A program made the translations under genes and the position numbers. The notes beneath the pieces were generated by a model that saw nothing but the letters and a program-made list of their open reading frames with translations, was not told the DNA's origin and did not search any database. 64,000 nt of DNA from Herbiconiux gentiana (GTDB lineage Bacteria > Actinomycetota > Actinomycetes > Actinomycetales > Microbacteriaceae): assembly GCF_024978135.1 (NCBI RefSeq), contig NZ_JANTEZ010000007.1, positions 1 through 64,000 of the forward strand, given 5' to 3'. Positions 17,930 through 27,179 of the stretch are shown here, in pieces. Every line of letters begins with the position of its first letter. The stretch's first letter is position 1.

Positions 17930-19273
17930 TCACACGCGCAGGCGTCGCACCGCCGGCACGGCGAGCGCCGCCGCGGTCGCCGCGACGACCAGCGCGGCGC
18001 AGCCGATCAGGGTCGGCGGCGTTCCGAGGCCCTGCGCCAGCGGCCCCACGAGCACCTCGCCCACCGGGATCGCCAGGAACGAGCCCACCATGTCGAATGA
18101 GTAGACCCGGGACAGGGCCTCGCGCGGCACGTGGGTCTGGAGCGACTGGTCCCAGGCAATGGCGAAGAATTCGAGGGCGATCCCGCCGAGCGCGAAGGCG
18201 AGGATCAGCGCGGGGAGGAGGAGCGCGGGCAGGGCGGCGGGGGCGGGCAGGGCGGCGGACGCGGGAAGGGCGGCGGGGGCGGGCAGGGCGGCCGACGCGG
18301 GTGCGGGCGCGCCGCCGGCGGCGACGGCGGCCAGCGCCGCGATCGGCACGGTCGTCAGCAGCATCCCCCCGACCCCCGCGGCGAGCGCCCGGCTCGGTCG
18401 CCAGCGCAGCGCGAGCACCGCGCCGAGCGCCAGTCCGCCGGCCTGCGCCGCGACCACGAGGCCCCAACCCGCGCGGCCCACGGTCTCGTCGGCCACGAGA
18501 GGCCCGAGCACGGTGGTCGCCCCGACGAACGCGGCGTTCAGCACGCCGAACTGCAGCACCGCCACCCACACCCAGCGCCGCCGGGTGAACTCCCGCCAGC
18601 CGTGACGCAGCTCGGCGAGCGCCCCACGCAGGCCGGGCAGCAGCCCGCGACGACCCGGCGCCGACGGGGCGACGGATGCCCGGGGCAGCCGCAGCCGCGA
18701 GAACAGCAGCCCGGCCAGCGCGAACCCGGCCGCGTCGATCGCGAGCCCCCAGCCCGGTCCGACCCCCGCCACGAGCGCGGCGCCGGCGGCGGAGCCGACG
18801 ATGGTCGAGCCGTTCAGCCCGAGGCGCAGCAGCGCGTTAGCCGCGCGCAGTTCGCCGAACGGCACCGTCTCGGGCACGAGCGCCGCCGCCGCGGGAAGAC
18901 TGACCGCCGCGACCGCGCCGTTGAGCATCCCGAGCAGCACGAGCGCCGGGATCGACGCCGTGCCGGTGAGCACCAGGGTCGCGACCGCCGCCTGCGTGAG
19001 GGCCGCGGCGAGCGAAGCCCCCACCAGCAGGAGGTCGCGCGGCAGCCGGTCGGCGAGCACGCCACCGGCGAGCAGCACGGCGACGTTGGTCACCGAACGG
19101 GCCGCGACGACGAGACCGAGGTCGGTCACCGAGCCCGTGAGGTCGAGCACGGCGAAGGCCAGGGCGATCGGCGCGACCGCATTGCCCAGGATGCTCGTCG
19201 TGCGTGCCGCGAGCAGCCAGCGAAAGGCGCGATGGCGGAGCGGCCCGGGCAGTGCCGGGCGCCCCGCGCTCAC
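17930..19273 (-). CDS. MFS transporter
   Basis: A 447-residue major facilitator with about 12 predicted helices. It has the MFS loop motif GGVLADRLPRD near residue 75. It belongs to the drug-efflux/MFS_3-like group; the substrate is unknown. The stretch around residues 326-350 is an Ala/Pro/Leu repeat (PAALPASAALPAPAALPA) encoded by 18-bp tandem DNA repeats, inside a loop before helix 10. The start is GTG 19273, overlapping the stop of the ArsR-like gene by 4 bases, so the regulator and transporter form one operon. Confidence 0.88.
   Translation of the reverse strand: MSAGRPALPGPLRHRAFRWLLAARTTSILGNAVAPIALAFAVLDLTGSVTDLGLVVAARSVTNVAVLLAGGVLADRLPRDLLLVGASLAAALTQAAVATLVLTGTASIPALVLLGMLNGAVAAVSLPAAAALVPETVPFGELRAANALLRLGLNGSTIVGSAAGAALVAGVGPGWGLAIDAAGFALAGLLFSRLRLPRASVAPSAPGRRGLLPGLRGALAELRHGWREFTRRRWVWVAVLQFGVLNAAFVGATTVLGPLVADETVGRAGWGLVVAAQAGGLALGAVLALRWRPSRALAAGVGGMLLTTVPIAALAAVAAGGAPAPASAALPAPAALPASAALPAPAALPALLLPALILAFALGGIALEFFAIAWDQSLQTHVPREALSRVYSFDMVGSFLAIPVGEVLVGPLAQGLGTPPTLIGCAALVVAATAAALAVPAVRRLRV
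18228..18299. repeat. Four 18-bp in-frame tandem repeats in the MFS gene
   Basis: Four 18-base units at 18228, 18246, 18264 and 18282 alternate as A-B-A-B (GGCAGGGCGGCGGGGGCG, then a form ending GACGCG). This suggests duplication of a 36-bp dimer. They keep the frame and encode alternating Ala/Pro/Leu hexapeptides. Confidence 0.85.
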
Positions 19274-19797
19274 GGCCGCCGCAGCGGGAACAGCGCAGCC
19301 GTCATCGAGACCGGAGCCGTGCCGGGGGTGCGCGCCGGGCGGGCCTCATCGTGCAGCAGGGCCGAGGCCGCGCCGACGGCTGCGACGACCCGTCGCCAGA
19401 CCGCCGGGTCGACCCAGAGCTCGGCGTCGGTCGTCAGGTGGGCCCCCTCCACGCGCAGGGCCGAGCGCCGTCGCAGCTCGTCGATCACCGCCTCGACATA
19501 CTCGCTCCGCTCCTCCGACGCTCCCCCGCCCGACGCGATCGACTCCGCGAGGCGGAACGGCTCGGCCGACGACTCGTGCCGGTAGCGCTTCGCCTCACCT
19601 CCGCGCAGCCGCACGACCTCGACCACGCGGATGAGCCCGGCCCGCTCGAGTACCCGCAGGTGATAGCTGGCGGCGGCCTGCGAGACGCGCAGCTCGCGTC
19701 CGGCCTCGGCCGCGCTCATAGCGGCGCCCGTCAGCAGCGACAGCAGACGGAGGCGCACGGGGTGGGCGGTGGCACGGAGCACGTCGAGGGAGGACAT
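19270..19797 (-). CDS. ArsR-type (winged-helix) transcriptional regulator
   Basis: A 175-residue regulator beginning MSSLDVLRATAHPVRLRLLS, the usual ArsR/HTH_20 opening. The recognition region is AEAGRELRVSQAAASYHLRVL (about residues 33-53) and the wing KRYRHES. The C-terminal half is variable, with no obvious metal-binding Cys cluster, so it is probably a small-molecule sensor. ATG 19797 is chosen since the family N-terminus begins there. It is the first gene of an operon with the MFS exporter and likely controls it. Confidence 0.85.
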   Translation of the reverse strand: MSSLDVLRATAHPVRLRLLSLLTGAAMSAAEAGRELRVSQAAASYHLRVLERAGLIRVVEVVRLRGGEAKRYRHESSAEPFRLAESIASGGGASEERSEYVEAVIDELRRRSALRVEGAHLTTDAELWVDPAVWRRVVAAVGAASALLHDEARPARTPGTAPVSMTAALFPLRRP

Positions 19798-19904
19798 GGA
19801 GCCATCGTGCGCGGCCGCGCATCCGACCGTCAAATAGCTCTTTGGGGGTCGCGGCGGGCGAGACACGCGGCGGCCGGGCGAGGAGCGGTGGGGAGCGGCC
19901 GGGG

Positions 19905-20831
19905 TCAGCCGGCGTAGCCGGGCGCCGCGGGGAGGCCGAAGTACTCCTCGAGGGTGGGGATGCCCGTGCCGTGCAGCTCCGTCGCGAGCGGCACCCCGAC
20001 CCAGCGCCAGTGCCACGGCTCGAACTCGTAGCCCGTGACCGGGGTGCCGCCGTCGGGGTAGCGCAGCACGTAGCCGAAGCGGTACGCGTTCTGCTGCAGC
20101 CAGGTGTAGGCGGGGGTGTTCGCGAAGCAGCGACCGTCGGTCGAGCATCCGGAGACCGTGTCGAGGATGTCCATCGCCATGCCGGTCTGGTGCTCGCTGA
20201 AGCCGGGGCGGGCGCTCGTGAGGTCGGCGCCCTCGACGCCGAGCGAGTTCACGTAGTAGTCGTAGGCGCGCACCTGCACGCTGTACGAGCGGTAGCCGCT
20301 CTGCGCGACGAGCTGGATGCCCGTCTCGGCCTGGGCCGCATGGAACATGTCGACCAGGGCCGACGCCGCGTCGGCGCGCAGCTGGTAGCCGTTCGGGTTC
20401 GGGATGTCGCCGGGGAGGTCGACGAGGTCGGGCGGGGAGTAGTCGGCGCCGTTCTGGATGGGGCGCAGCTTGTTCACCACGACCCAGGGGCTGAGCGGAT
20501 CGTCCACGGAGTTCGCCGATCGGTCGAAGGCGGGCGGAGCCGGCGGGGTGGTCGGCTCGGGGGAGGCGGAGGGGGGCGGTGCCGCGGTCGCGGAGGCGGC
20601 GGGCGCCGGGTCGGGATCCGACGTGGGGGTTGCGGAGGGTGCGGCGGTGAACGACGGCGCCGGCAGCGCGGTGGGGGCCGCGGCCACCCCGCCCGCCGGC
20701 CGCAGCACGCCGGACACCGCGAGGGCGCCGCCCACGAGGAGCGCCACCACCACGAGGGAGACGGCGCCGATGAGCACTGCGCGACGGCGGCGCAGCACCC
20801 GCTGCTGCCGTCGCTCCCTCGACCTCGACAC
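19905..20831 (-). CDS. D-alanyl-D-alanine carboxypeptidase, M15B/VanY-like, membrane-anchored
   Basis: A 308-residue protein with an Arg-rich cytoplasmic N-terminus, one signal-anchor helix (about residues 19-42), a long Pro/Ala/Thr linker and a C-terminal M15 peptidase domain. Zinc/catalytic motifs are visible: SGYRSYSVQ, SEHQTGMAMD (H-x6-D) and EPWHWRW (E-x-x-H). It should trim stem-peptide D-Ala outside the membrane. The chosen start is GTG 20831, which gives the basic anchor; the frame is open upstream but without homology. It diverges from the large surface-protein gene at 21049. Confidence 0.86.
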   Translation of the reverse strand: MSRSRERRQQRVLRRRRAVLIGAVSLVVVALLVGGALAVSGVLRPAGGVAAAPTALPAPSFTAAPSATPTSDPDPAPAASATAAPPPSASPEPTTPPAPPAFDRSANSVDDPLSPWVVVNKLRPIQNGADYSPPDLVDLPGDIPNPNGYQLRADAASALVDMFHAAQAETGIQLVAQSGYRSYSVQVRAYDYYVNSLGVEGADLTSARPGFSEHQTGMAMDILDTVSGCSTDGRCFANTPAYTWLQQNAYRFGYVLRYPDGGTPVTGYEFEPWHWRWVGVPLATELHGTGIPTLEEYFGLPAAPGYAG

Positions 20832-21048
20832 CCGACGAGCATAGCGGGGAGCACCTGAGGCGCCCGGTGCGCAATGGGGAGTTGTACCCCCTCGAAATGG
20901 TGCCACCCGATTTGGGCGGAAATTCGGAACCATGCTTGAATTGCCGATGTGCGGGGCTCTCCCCACCCGAAGTCGAGAGCCGCAGAGATCGCCCACCCAC
21001 GCGTCCTGAACCGCTGTCTTACCCACACCGCTGGACACCGTTGACGAT
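20832..21048. other. Divergent intergenic region before the surface-protein/type VII-like locus
   Basis: These 217 bases are less GC-rich than the flanks and must hold the promoters for the VanY-like gene (minus) and the 24-kb locus (plus). A GGGG-N7-CCCC hairpin (about 20876-20890) is visible. I could not choose a promoter with confidence and see no recognisable operator. Confidence 0.4.
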
Positions 21049-24000
21049 GTGGAGACCCGTGTGAGGCTGTTCGAGGCGATCCGCCGTCGCAAGGCGACGA
21101 CGGCGTCGGTGGCCACCATCGCCGCGCTGGCGATCGGCGTGACCACGATGGCGTTCCTCTACGAGGGTATCGAGACCGCCGACGTCGACCTCAACGACGG
21201 TGGAGTCTGGGTGACGAAGCCCACCGGTCTGCTGCTGGGGCACCTCAACCACCCCGCCCAGGTGATCGACGGCGGTCTCCGCACCTCCTCCACCGAATTC
21301 GACGTGCTGCAGCGCGACGAGACGGTGCTCATGCTCGACGCGAGCGGTTCCTCGCTCACCCCGGTCAACCCCGTCACCATGGCGCTCGAGGCGCCGCTCA
21401 TCCTGCCGCCTGAGTCGTCGGTGTCGCTCGGCGGGCCCAACCTGACCGTGCTCGACCGGGAGACCGGCGAGCTGTGGGCCGGGCCCTCCTCGAACGCCGC
21501 CGGCCTGCAGCTCGACCCCGACGAACCGCTCGCCGAGCTCGGCGGAGCCGGCGCGGCGGTGGCCGACGCGGCCGGCAACGTGCACGCGCTCTCGACCTCG
21601 GCCGGCAAGCTGCTCGAGTTCGACCGCGACGAGAACGGCGCCCTGCCGGTCGAGCCCACCAGCACCGACTTCCCCGAGGTCGAGGAGGGCGCGCGGCTGA
21701 CGCTGACCACGGTCGGCGACCAGGCCGTCGTCTTCGACGCGAGCTCCGGCACGGTTCACCTCCCCGGCGGCCGTGCGGTCGAGCTGGCCGACGCGTCGGG
21801 CGGGGTCGTGCAGCCCACGGGTCCGGCCGCCTCCGACGTGCTGATCGCCACGAAGACCTCCCTCATCCGCCAGCCGCTCGACGGCGGCGAGGCCACCGTG
21901 GTGCAGGCGGGCGGGGCCGAACCGGGCACGCCGGCCGCCCCGGTCTTCCTGAACGGATGCGCGTACGCCGCCTGGTCGGGATCGGGGGCGTTCGTGCGCG
22001 ACTGTTCCGGCGACGCGAACGACGTCGACGACCAGATCGACGGGCTGGCGGCGAACGCCGAGCTGCGCTTCCGCGTGAACCGCGACGTCGTGGTGCTGAA
22101 CGACGTCTCGACCGGTGTCGTCTTCCTGGTGAACCAGGACATGAAGAAGGTCGACAACTGGGACGACATCGCTCCGCCGCCCGAGCAGAGCGACTCCGAC
22201 GAGGAGGAGGACAGCACCGAGGACGAGCTGCAGGTGCTGCTGCCCGACCGTTCAGAGGAGAACACCCCGCCGACGGCCGAGGACGACGACTTCGGCGTGC
22301 GGGCGGGCCGCACCGTGGTGCTGCCCGTGCTCGACAACGACCTCGACCCCGACGGCGACATGCTCACGGCGAAGCTGGAGGGCTCGCAGCCCGGTGTGGG
22401 TGAGGTGCAGCGCATCCTGAACGGAGCAGCCCTGCAGGTCGTGGTCTCGCCCGACGCCTCGGGCACCGCGAGCTTCACGTACACCGTCGACGACGGTCGC
22501 GGCGGCAGCGACAGCGCCACCGTGCGCCTGAAGGTCAGCGGCGACGGCGAGAACTCCCCGCCGAAGCAGAAGCGGGTCACCGACGTGCTCGTCGAGCTCG
22601 GCGCCAGCGTGAGCCACAACGTGCTGCCCGACTTCATCGACCCCGACGGCGACGACCTCTACGTCGTCGGCGCCTCGAGCGGCACCGACGACCAGGTGCA
22701 GTACCGTCCAGACGGCCAGCTCACCTTCACGAGCATCGACCAGAACACGGGCCCGAAGGAGGTGACGGTCGTCGTCTCCGACGGCCGCACCGAGACCGAG
22801 GGCACCGTGCGCTTCCAGGTGCGCGACCCGGGCAGCCTCGCCCCGGTGACCAACGGCGACACGGTCGTCACGACCGTCGACGAGCGGGTGACCGTCGCGC
22901 CCATGGACAACGACCTGAGCCCCTCGGGCGCGCCGCTGCGACTCGCGAAGGTCACGGAGACGCCGGGCGCCACCATCCAACCCGACTACACCACCGGCAC
23001 CTTCGACTTCACCAGCAGCACCCCCGGCGACTACTACGTGCAGTACCTCGTCTCCGACGGCCCGAAGACCGCCGAGGGCCTGGTCCGGGTCACCGTGCTG
23101 CCCGTCACCGACAGCGACGACCCGCCGATCGCCGTGCGCGACACCGCCCAGCTGCCGAACGGCGGCACCACGCTCGTCAACGTGCTGGCGAACGACACCG
23201 ACCCGAACGGCGGCATCCTCGCCGTGCAGTCGGTGCAGGTGCCGGCCGAGGCTGGGGTCAGCGTCGAGGTGCTCGAGCACGAGATCCTGCGCATCACCGA
23301 TCGCGGGCTGAACGACCCGCTCACCATCACCTACACGGTCTCGAACGGCGCCGCCTCGGCCCGCGGCGAGGTCTTCATCACGCCGATCGCCGCTCCCGAC
23401 CGCCTGCTGCCGCCGAACGCCGAGGACGACGAGGTCACGGTGCGCGTGAACGACATCGTCACCATCCCGGTGCTGGCGAACGACACCCACCCCAACGGCG
23501 ACACGCTGACCCTCTCGCCGACCCTGATCGAGCCCCTCGTCGACCCGGCCGACGGCAGCATCTTCGTGGCCGGCGACACCGTGCGCTTCAAGGCCGGCCC
23601 CGAGCCCAAGACGGTCTACGCCACCTACGAGGCCGTCGACTCGCAGGGCCAGAAGGACGCCGGCTACATCACCATCCGCATCGTCGGCCCCGACGACGGC
23701 ACCAACGCTCCCCCGCGCCCGCAGGACGTCACGATCCGGGCGCTGCAGGGCACCACCGTGCGCATCCCGATCCCGCTCGACGGCATCGACCCCGACGGCG
23801 ACTCGGTGGAGCTCGTCGGCCAGAGCTCGGCGCCCGGCAAGGGCCGCATCACGGAGGTCGGGGAGGCGTGGCTCGTCTACGAGGCGTACCCCGACGCATC
23901 CGGGACCGACACCTTCACCTACACGGTGCGCGACCGGCTGGGCGCCACGGCGACGGCCTCGGTGCTCGTCGGCATCATCCCGGCGAGCGAGTCGAACCAG

Positions 24001-27000
24001 CCGCCCTACGCGGTGAAGGACGCCATCAGCGCGCGGCCCGGGCGCACCGTGGCCGTCGACGTGATGGAGAACGACAACGACCCCGACGGCGACCCGATCG
24101 CCATCCGCTCAGAGGGCCTCACCGTGCCCGACGGGGTCACCGCGTCGGTCGAGGGCGGCCGCGTGCTCGTCACCGCCCCCGACACGGCGGGCGACTACAC
24201 GCTGCAGTACACGATCGTCGACCGCTGGGGCGCGACGGCGACGGGCACGCTGCTGATGCAGGTGAGTCCGGATGCTCCGCTCGCCTCGCCCATCGCCCGC
24301 GACGACCAGGTTCCCGTCGCCGACATGCTCGACCGCGAGACCGTCGACGTGAACGTGAAGGAGAACGACGACGACCCCGACGGCACCATCGACGGACTGA
24401 CCGTCACCAGTGCCGACCCGGCCGCCACCCCGCTCTCAAACGGCAACCTGCAGATCACCCTGCTGCCGACCTCGCAGATCATCACCTACACGGTCACCGA
24501 CCAGGACGGCCTGACGGCCTCGGCGTTCGTGAACGTGCCGGGCAGCGACACCCTGCCGCCCGTGCTGCGGCCGGGCATCGAGCCGCTCGTGGTGAACGAC
24601 GGCCAGACCGTCGACGTCGAGCTGTCGGACTACGTGCTCGTCGGCGAGGGCAAGTCGGTGCGCATCACGGAGGCCGACACGGTGCGCGCGGCGAACTCGA
24701 ACGGCGACGAGCTGCTCGTCGACGAGAACACGCTGCGCTACACGCCGAAGCCGCGCTACGACGGGCCGGACGCCCTGAGCTTCGAGGTCACCGACGGCAC
24801 GGGGCCCGACGACCCGGAGGGCCGCACTGCGACCCTCGTCATCCCGATCACCGTCGTCTCGGACTACAACACCCCGCCGACCTTCAAGGGCGCCGCCGTC
24901 ACCGTCGCGGCCGGCGAGGACGAGCAGGCGATCGATCTGCGCTCCGCCGCCGAGGACCCCGACGAGGGCGAGCTCGAGGCCCTGACCTTCGCGATCGTGG
25001 GCGACGCCCCCGCCGGCGTCTCGGTGCGGCTCGACGGCTCGACACTCGTGGCCCGCGCCGACGCCGACGCGCCGCTGAACCCCTCCACCCTCGACGTGGA
25101 GGTCTCCGACGGAGTCAACCCGCCGGTGCGCGGAGCGGTCCAGATCTCGGTGCTCGCCACGACTCGGACGCCCCCGTCGGCGACCGACGACGTCGTGCCA
25201 CAGGCGAACCAGGGCCAGACCGTCTCGGTGCCGGTGCTGGACAACGACTTCAACCCCTTCCCCGACACCCCGCTGACCATCACCGAGGTCGCCATCGAGA
25301 CCGGTACCGGCAACGCCGACTTCTCGGGATCGACGGTGTCGGTCACCCCGGCCGCGGACTACGTCGGCACCATGATCGTGCGGTACGGCATCATCGACGC
25401 CACGGGGGACCCCTCGAGGCGCGCCGACGGCCGCATCCTGCTGACCGTGCAGGGCCGACCCGACGCCCCGGCGACGCCGACGGTCACGAGCATCCAGGAC
25501 CGCACGGTGGTGCTGAACTGGGCCCCGCCCGTCAACAACGGCGCCGAGATCACGAGCTACACGGTGACCAGCCCGCAGGGCTACACGAAGAGCTGCGCCT
25601 CGACCACCTGCACGCTCGACGGGCTCACGAACGACGTGGAATACACCTTCACCGTCACCGCGACGAACTCGGTCGGCATCTCCGACCCGTCGCCCTCCTC
25701 GGCTGTCGCTCGACCGGATGCCCGTCCCGACCAGCCCCAGCCGCCGACCCTGAAGTTCGGTGACAAGAGCCTCGAGGTGAGCTGGGTGACGCCCCCGACC
25801 CCGGGCTCAGCGGTGCAGTCGTTCAACCTCGAGATCTCCCCCGCCCCGGCGCGAGGAGCCCCCTCCCGCTACGGCGTGACGGGCAACTCGATCGTCTGGG
25901 AGGGCCTGGAGAACGGCACCGCGTACCAGGTGCGGGTGCAGGCCGTGAACAAGGCGCCCGAGCCCTCGGACTTCAGTTCGTTCTCGGCGACCGAGATCCC
26001 GGCCGGCAAGCCCGAGGCCCCGAGCCAGCCCAGCACGACCCGGCTCGACCCCGTCGGCAACCAATCGCAGATCAACGTGGCCTGGGGCAAGCCATCGGGC
26101 AACGGCGACGACAACCTGAAGTACACGCTGACGATCCTGCGCGGCGGCAGCCCGGTCGACACCCTGCCGGGTCTGACGTCCACCGACCAGACCGTGCGGC
26201 TGGACACCTCCGAGAGCGACTACTCGTTCTCGGTCACCGCGACCAACAAGGCCGGTGAGGGAGCTCCGTCGGCGGCGTCGGCCCCGCGCCGCAGCTTCAC
26301 CCCGCCGGGCGCGGCCGGGCCCGCCACGATCACCTCGGAGGGCGACGGCAGCGTCACCTTCGACCGGGGCGCGAGCGCCGACGGCAACGGCGCCACCCAG
26401 GGCGAGCTGATCTACCAGTACAGCCTGAACGGGAGCGGCTGGACCGCCATCCCGGGCAATGCACAGACGTACCAGATCGCCGGGCTGCAGAACGGCACGA
26501 GCTACTCGGTCCGGGTACGGGCGACCACTCCACTCGACGGCACCAACTACGAGGGCCCGGCCAGCGGTGACTCGAACACCGGTGTGCCCTTCGGCCCGCT
26601 GGCCCAGCCGTCGGTCTCGGCGAGCGGGAACGCGAAGTCGGTGACGCTGTCGTGGAGCGCGCCCGCGGGCAACGGGCGACCGATCACCTCGATCGAGGTC
26701 TACATCGACGGCAACCTGAGCTCGAACGCGGGGAACGGGACCGTCACGGTGGGCGACGCCTACAGCGAGTCCCACTCGATCCGCGTGGTCGTGAAGGACT
26801 CGGCCGGCCAGACGTCCTCGAACGAGACCAGAGCCTCGAGCAAGGACGCACCTCCGAAGGGCGCCTTCCTCTCGTCGTGGAAGAGCTGCGACGGAACGGG
26901 TCTGACCAACGGCCCGCCGTGCGTGCGCATGAAGATCACGGTCGAGAACTTCCTGGGCCAGTCCAGCGTGTTCTGCGAGTGGACCGGCGGCGAGTACCTG

Positions 27001-27141
27001 AGCACGACCATCCCGGTCGACGGCAACGGCAACGGCTCGAAGGAGCTCAACTGGTACACGCAGGACACGGGCGCCTACTCGCTCGAGAATCAGGCCTCCC
27101 GCATGAACTGCGAGGGCACGCCGATGAAGGTCAGACGCTGA
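21049..27141 (+). CDS. Giant membrane-anchored Ig/cadherin-like and fibronectin type III repeat protein
   Basis: A 2030-residue protein. A signal-anchor helix lies at about residues 16-37, then a beta-propeller-like region (40-375) and an acidic stretch (about 381-400). About eleven Ig/cadherin-like repeats of 90-100 residues follow (about 403-1470), most with a PP-x-A-x-D start and a VLDNDLDPDGD-like calcium-type motif. Then come about five FN3-like domains (1470-1940) and a C-terminal Cys-containing domain with six or so Cys (1945-2030). It should be exposed outside the membrane. The start is GTG 21049 (GTG 21061 is possible). It heads the locus, 38 bases before moxR. The FN3 part parallels the fn3 gene of the Bifidobacterium PFNA cluster. 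Confidence 0.85.
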   Translation: METRVRLFEAIRRRKATTASVATIAALAIGVTTMAFLYEGIETADVDLNDGGVWVTKPTGLLLGHLNHPAQVIDGGLRTSSTEFDVLQRDETVLMLDASGSSLTPVNPVTMALEAPLILPPESSVSLGGPNLTVLDRETGELWAGPSSNAAGLQLDPDEPLAELGGAGAAVADAAGNVHALSTSAGKLLEFDRDENGALPVEPTSTDFPEVEEGARLTLTTVGDQAVVFDASSGTVHLPGGRAVELADASGGVVQPTGPAASDVLIATKTSLIRQPLDGGEATVVQAGGAEPGTPAAPVFLNGCAYAAWSGSGAFVRDCSGDANDVDDQIDGLAANAELRFRVNRDVVVLNDVSTGVVFLVNQDMKKVDNWDDIAPPPEQSDSDEEEDSTEDELQVLLPDRSEENTPPTAEDDDFGVRAGRTVVLPVLDNDLDPDGDMLTAKLEGSQPGVGEVQRILNGAALQVVVSPDASGTASFTYTVDDGRGGSDSATVRLKVSGDGENSPPKQKRVTDVLVELGASVSHNVLPDFIDPDGDDLYVVGASSGTDDQVQYRPDGQLTFTSIDQNTGPKEVTVVVSDGRTETEGTVRFQVRDPGSLAPVTNGDTVVTTVDERVTVAPMDNDLSPSGAPLRLAKVTETPGATIQPDYTTGTFDFTSSTPGDYYVQYLVSDGPKTAEGLVRVTVLPVTDSDDPPIAVRDTAQLPNGGTTLVNVLANDTDPNGGILAVQSVQVPAEAGVSVEVLEHEILRITDRGLNDPLTITYTVSNGAASARGEVFITPIAAPDRLLPPNAEDDEVTVRVNDIVTIPVLANDTHPNGDTLTLSPTLIEPLVDPADGSIFVAGDTVRFKAGPEPKTVYATYEAVDSQGQKDAGYITIRIVGPDDGTNAPPRPQDVTIRALQGTTVRIPIPLDGIDPDGDSVELVGQSSAPGKGRITEVGEAWLVYEAYPDASGTDTFTYTVRDRLGATATASVLVGIIPASESNQPPYAVKDAISARPGRTVAVDVMENDNDPDGDPIAIRSEGLTVPDGVTASVEGGRVLVTAPDTAGDYTLQYTIVDRWGATATGTLLMQVSPDAPLASPIARDDQVPVADMLDRETVDVNVKENDDDPDGTIDGLTVTSADPAATPLSNGNLQITLLPTSQIITYTVTDQDGLTASAFVNVPGSDTLPPVLRPGIEPLVVNDGQTVDVELSDYVLVGEGKSVRITEADTVRAANSNGDELLVDENTLRYTPKPRYDGPDALSFEVTDGTGPDDPEGRTATLVIPITVVSDYNTPPTFKGAAVTVAAGEDEQAIDLRSAAEDPDEGELEALTFAIVGDAPAGVSVRLDGSTLVARADADAPLNPSTLDVEVSDGVNPPVRGAVQISVLATTRTPPSATDDVVPQANQGQTVSVPVLDNDFNPFPDTPLTITEVAIETGTGNADFSGSTVSVTPAADYVGTMIVRYGIIDATGDPSRRADGRILLTVQGRPDAPATPTVTSIQDRTVVLNWAPPVNNGAEITSYTVTSPQGYTKSCASTTCTLDGLTNDVEYTFTVTATNSVGISDPSPSSAVARPDARPDQPQPPTLKFGDKSLEVSWVTPPTPGSAVQSFNLEISPAPARGAPSRYGVTGNSIVWEGLENGTAYQVRVQAVNKAPEPSDFSSFSATEIPAGKPEAPSQPSTTRLDPVGNQSQINVAWGKPSGNGDDNLKYTLTILRGGSPVDTLPGLTSTDQTVRLDTSESDYSFSVTATNKAGEGAPSAASAPRRSFTPPGAAGPATITSEGDGSVTFDRGASADGNGATQGELIYQYSLNGSGWTAIPGNAQTYQIAGLQNGTSYSVRVRATTPLDGTNYEGPASGDSNTGVPFGPLAQPSVSASGNAKSVTLSWSAPAGNGRPITSIEVYIDGNLSSNAGNGTVTVGDAYSESHSIRVVVKDSAGQTSSNETRASSKDAPPKGAFLSSWKSCDGTGLTNGPPCVRMKITVENFLGQSSVFCEWTGGEYLSTTIPVDGNGNGSKELNWYTQDTGAYSLENQASRMNCEGTPMKVRR

Positions 27142-27179
27142 CACCCGCGACGACAGCGGATACCGATGAAAGAGGAACG

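Noticed and set aside
26652-27179. Longer MoxR start inside the surface-protein gene
   Set aside because: The upstream frame is antagonistic low-complexity sequence overlapping the surface-protein gene; the ATPase fold begins at ATG 27180 after a ribosome-binding site.
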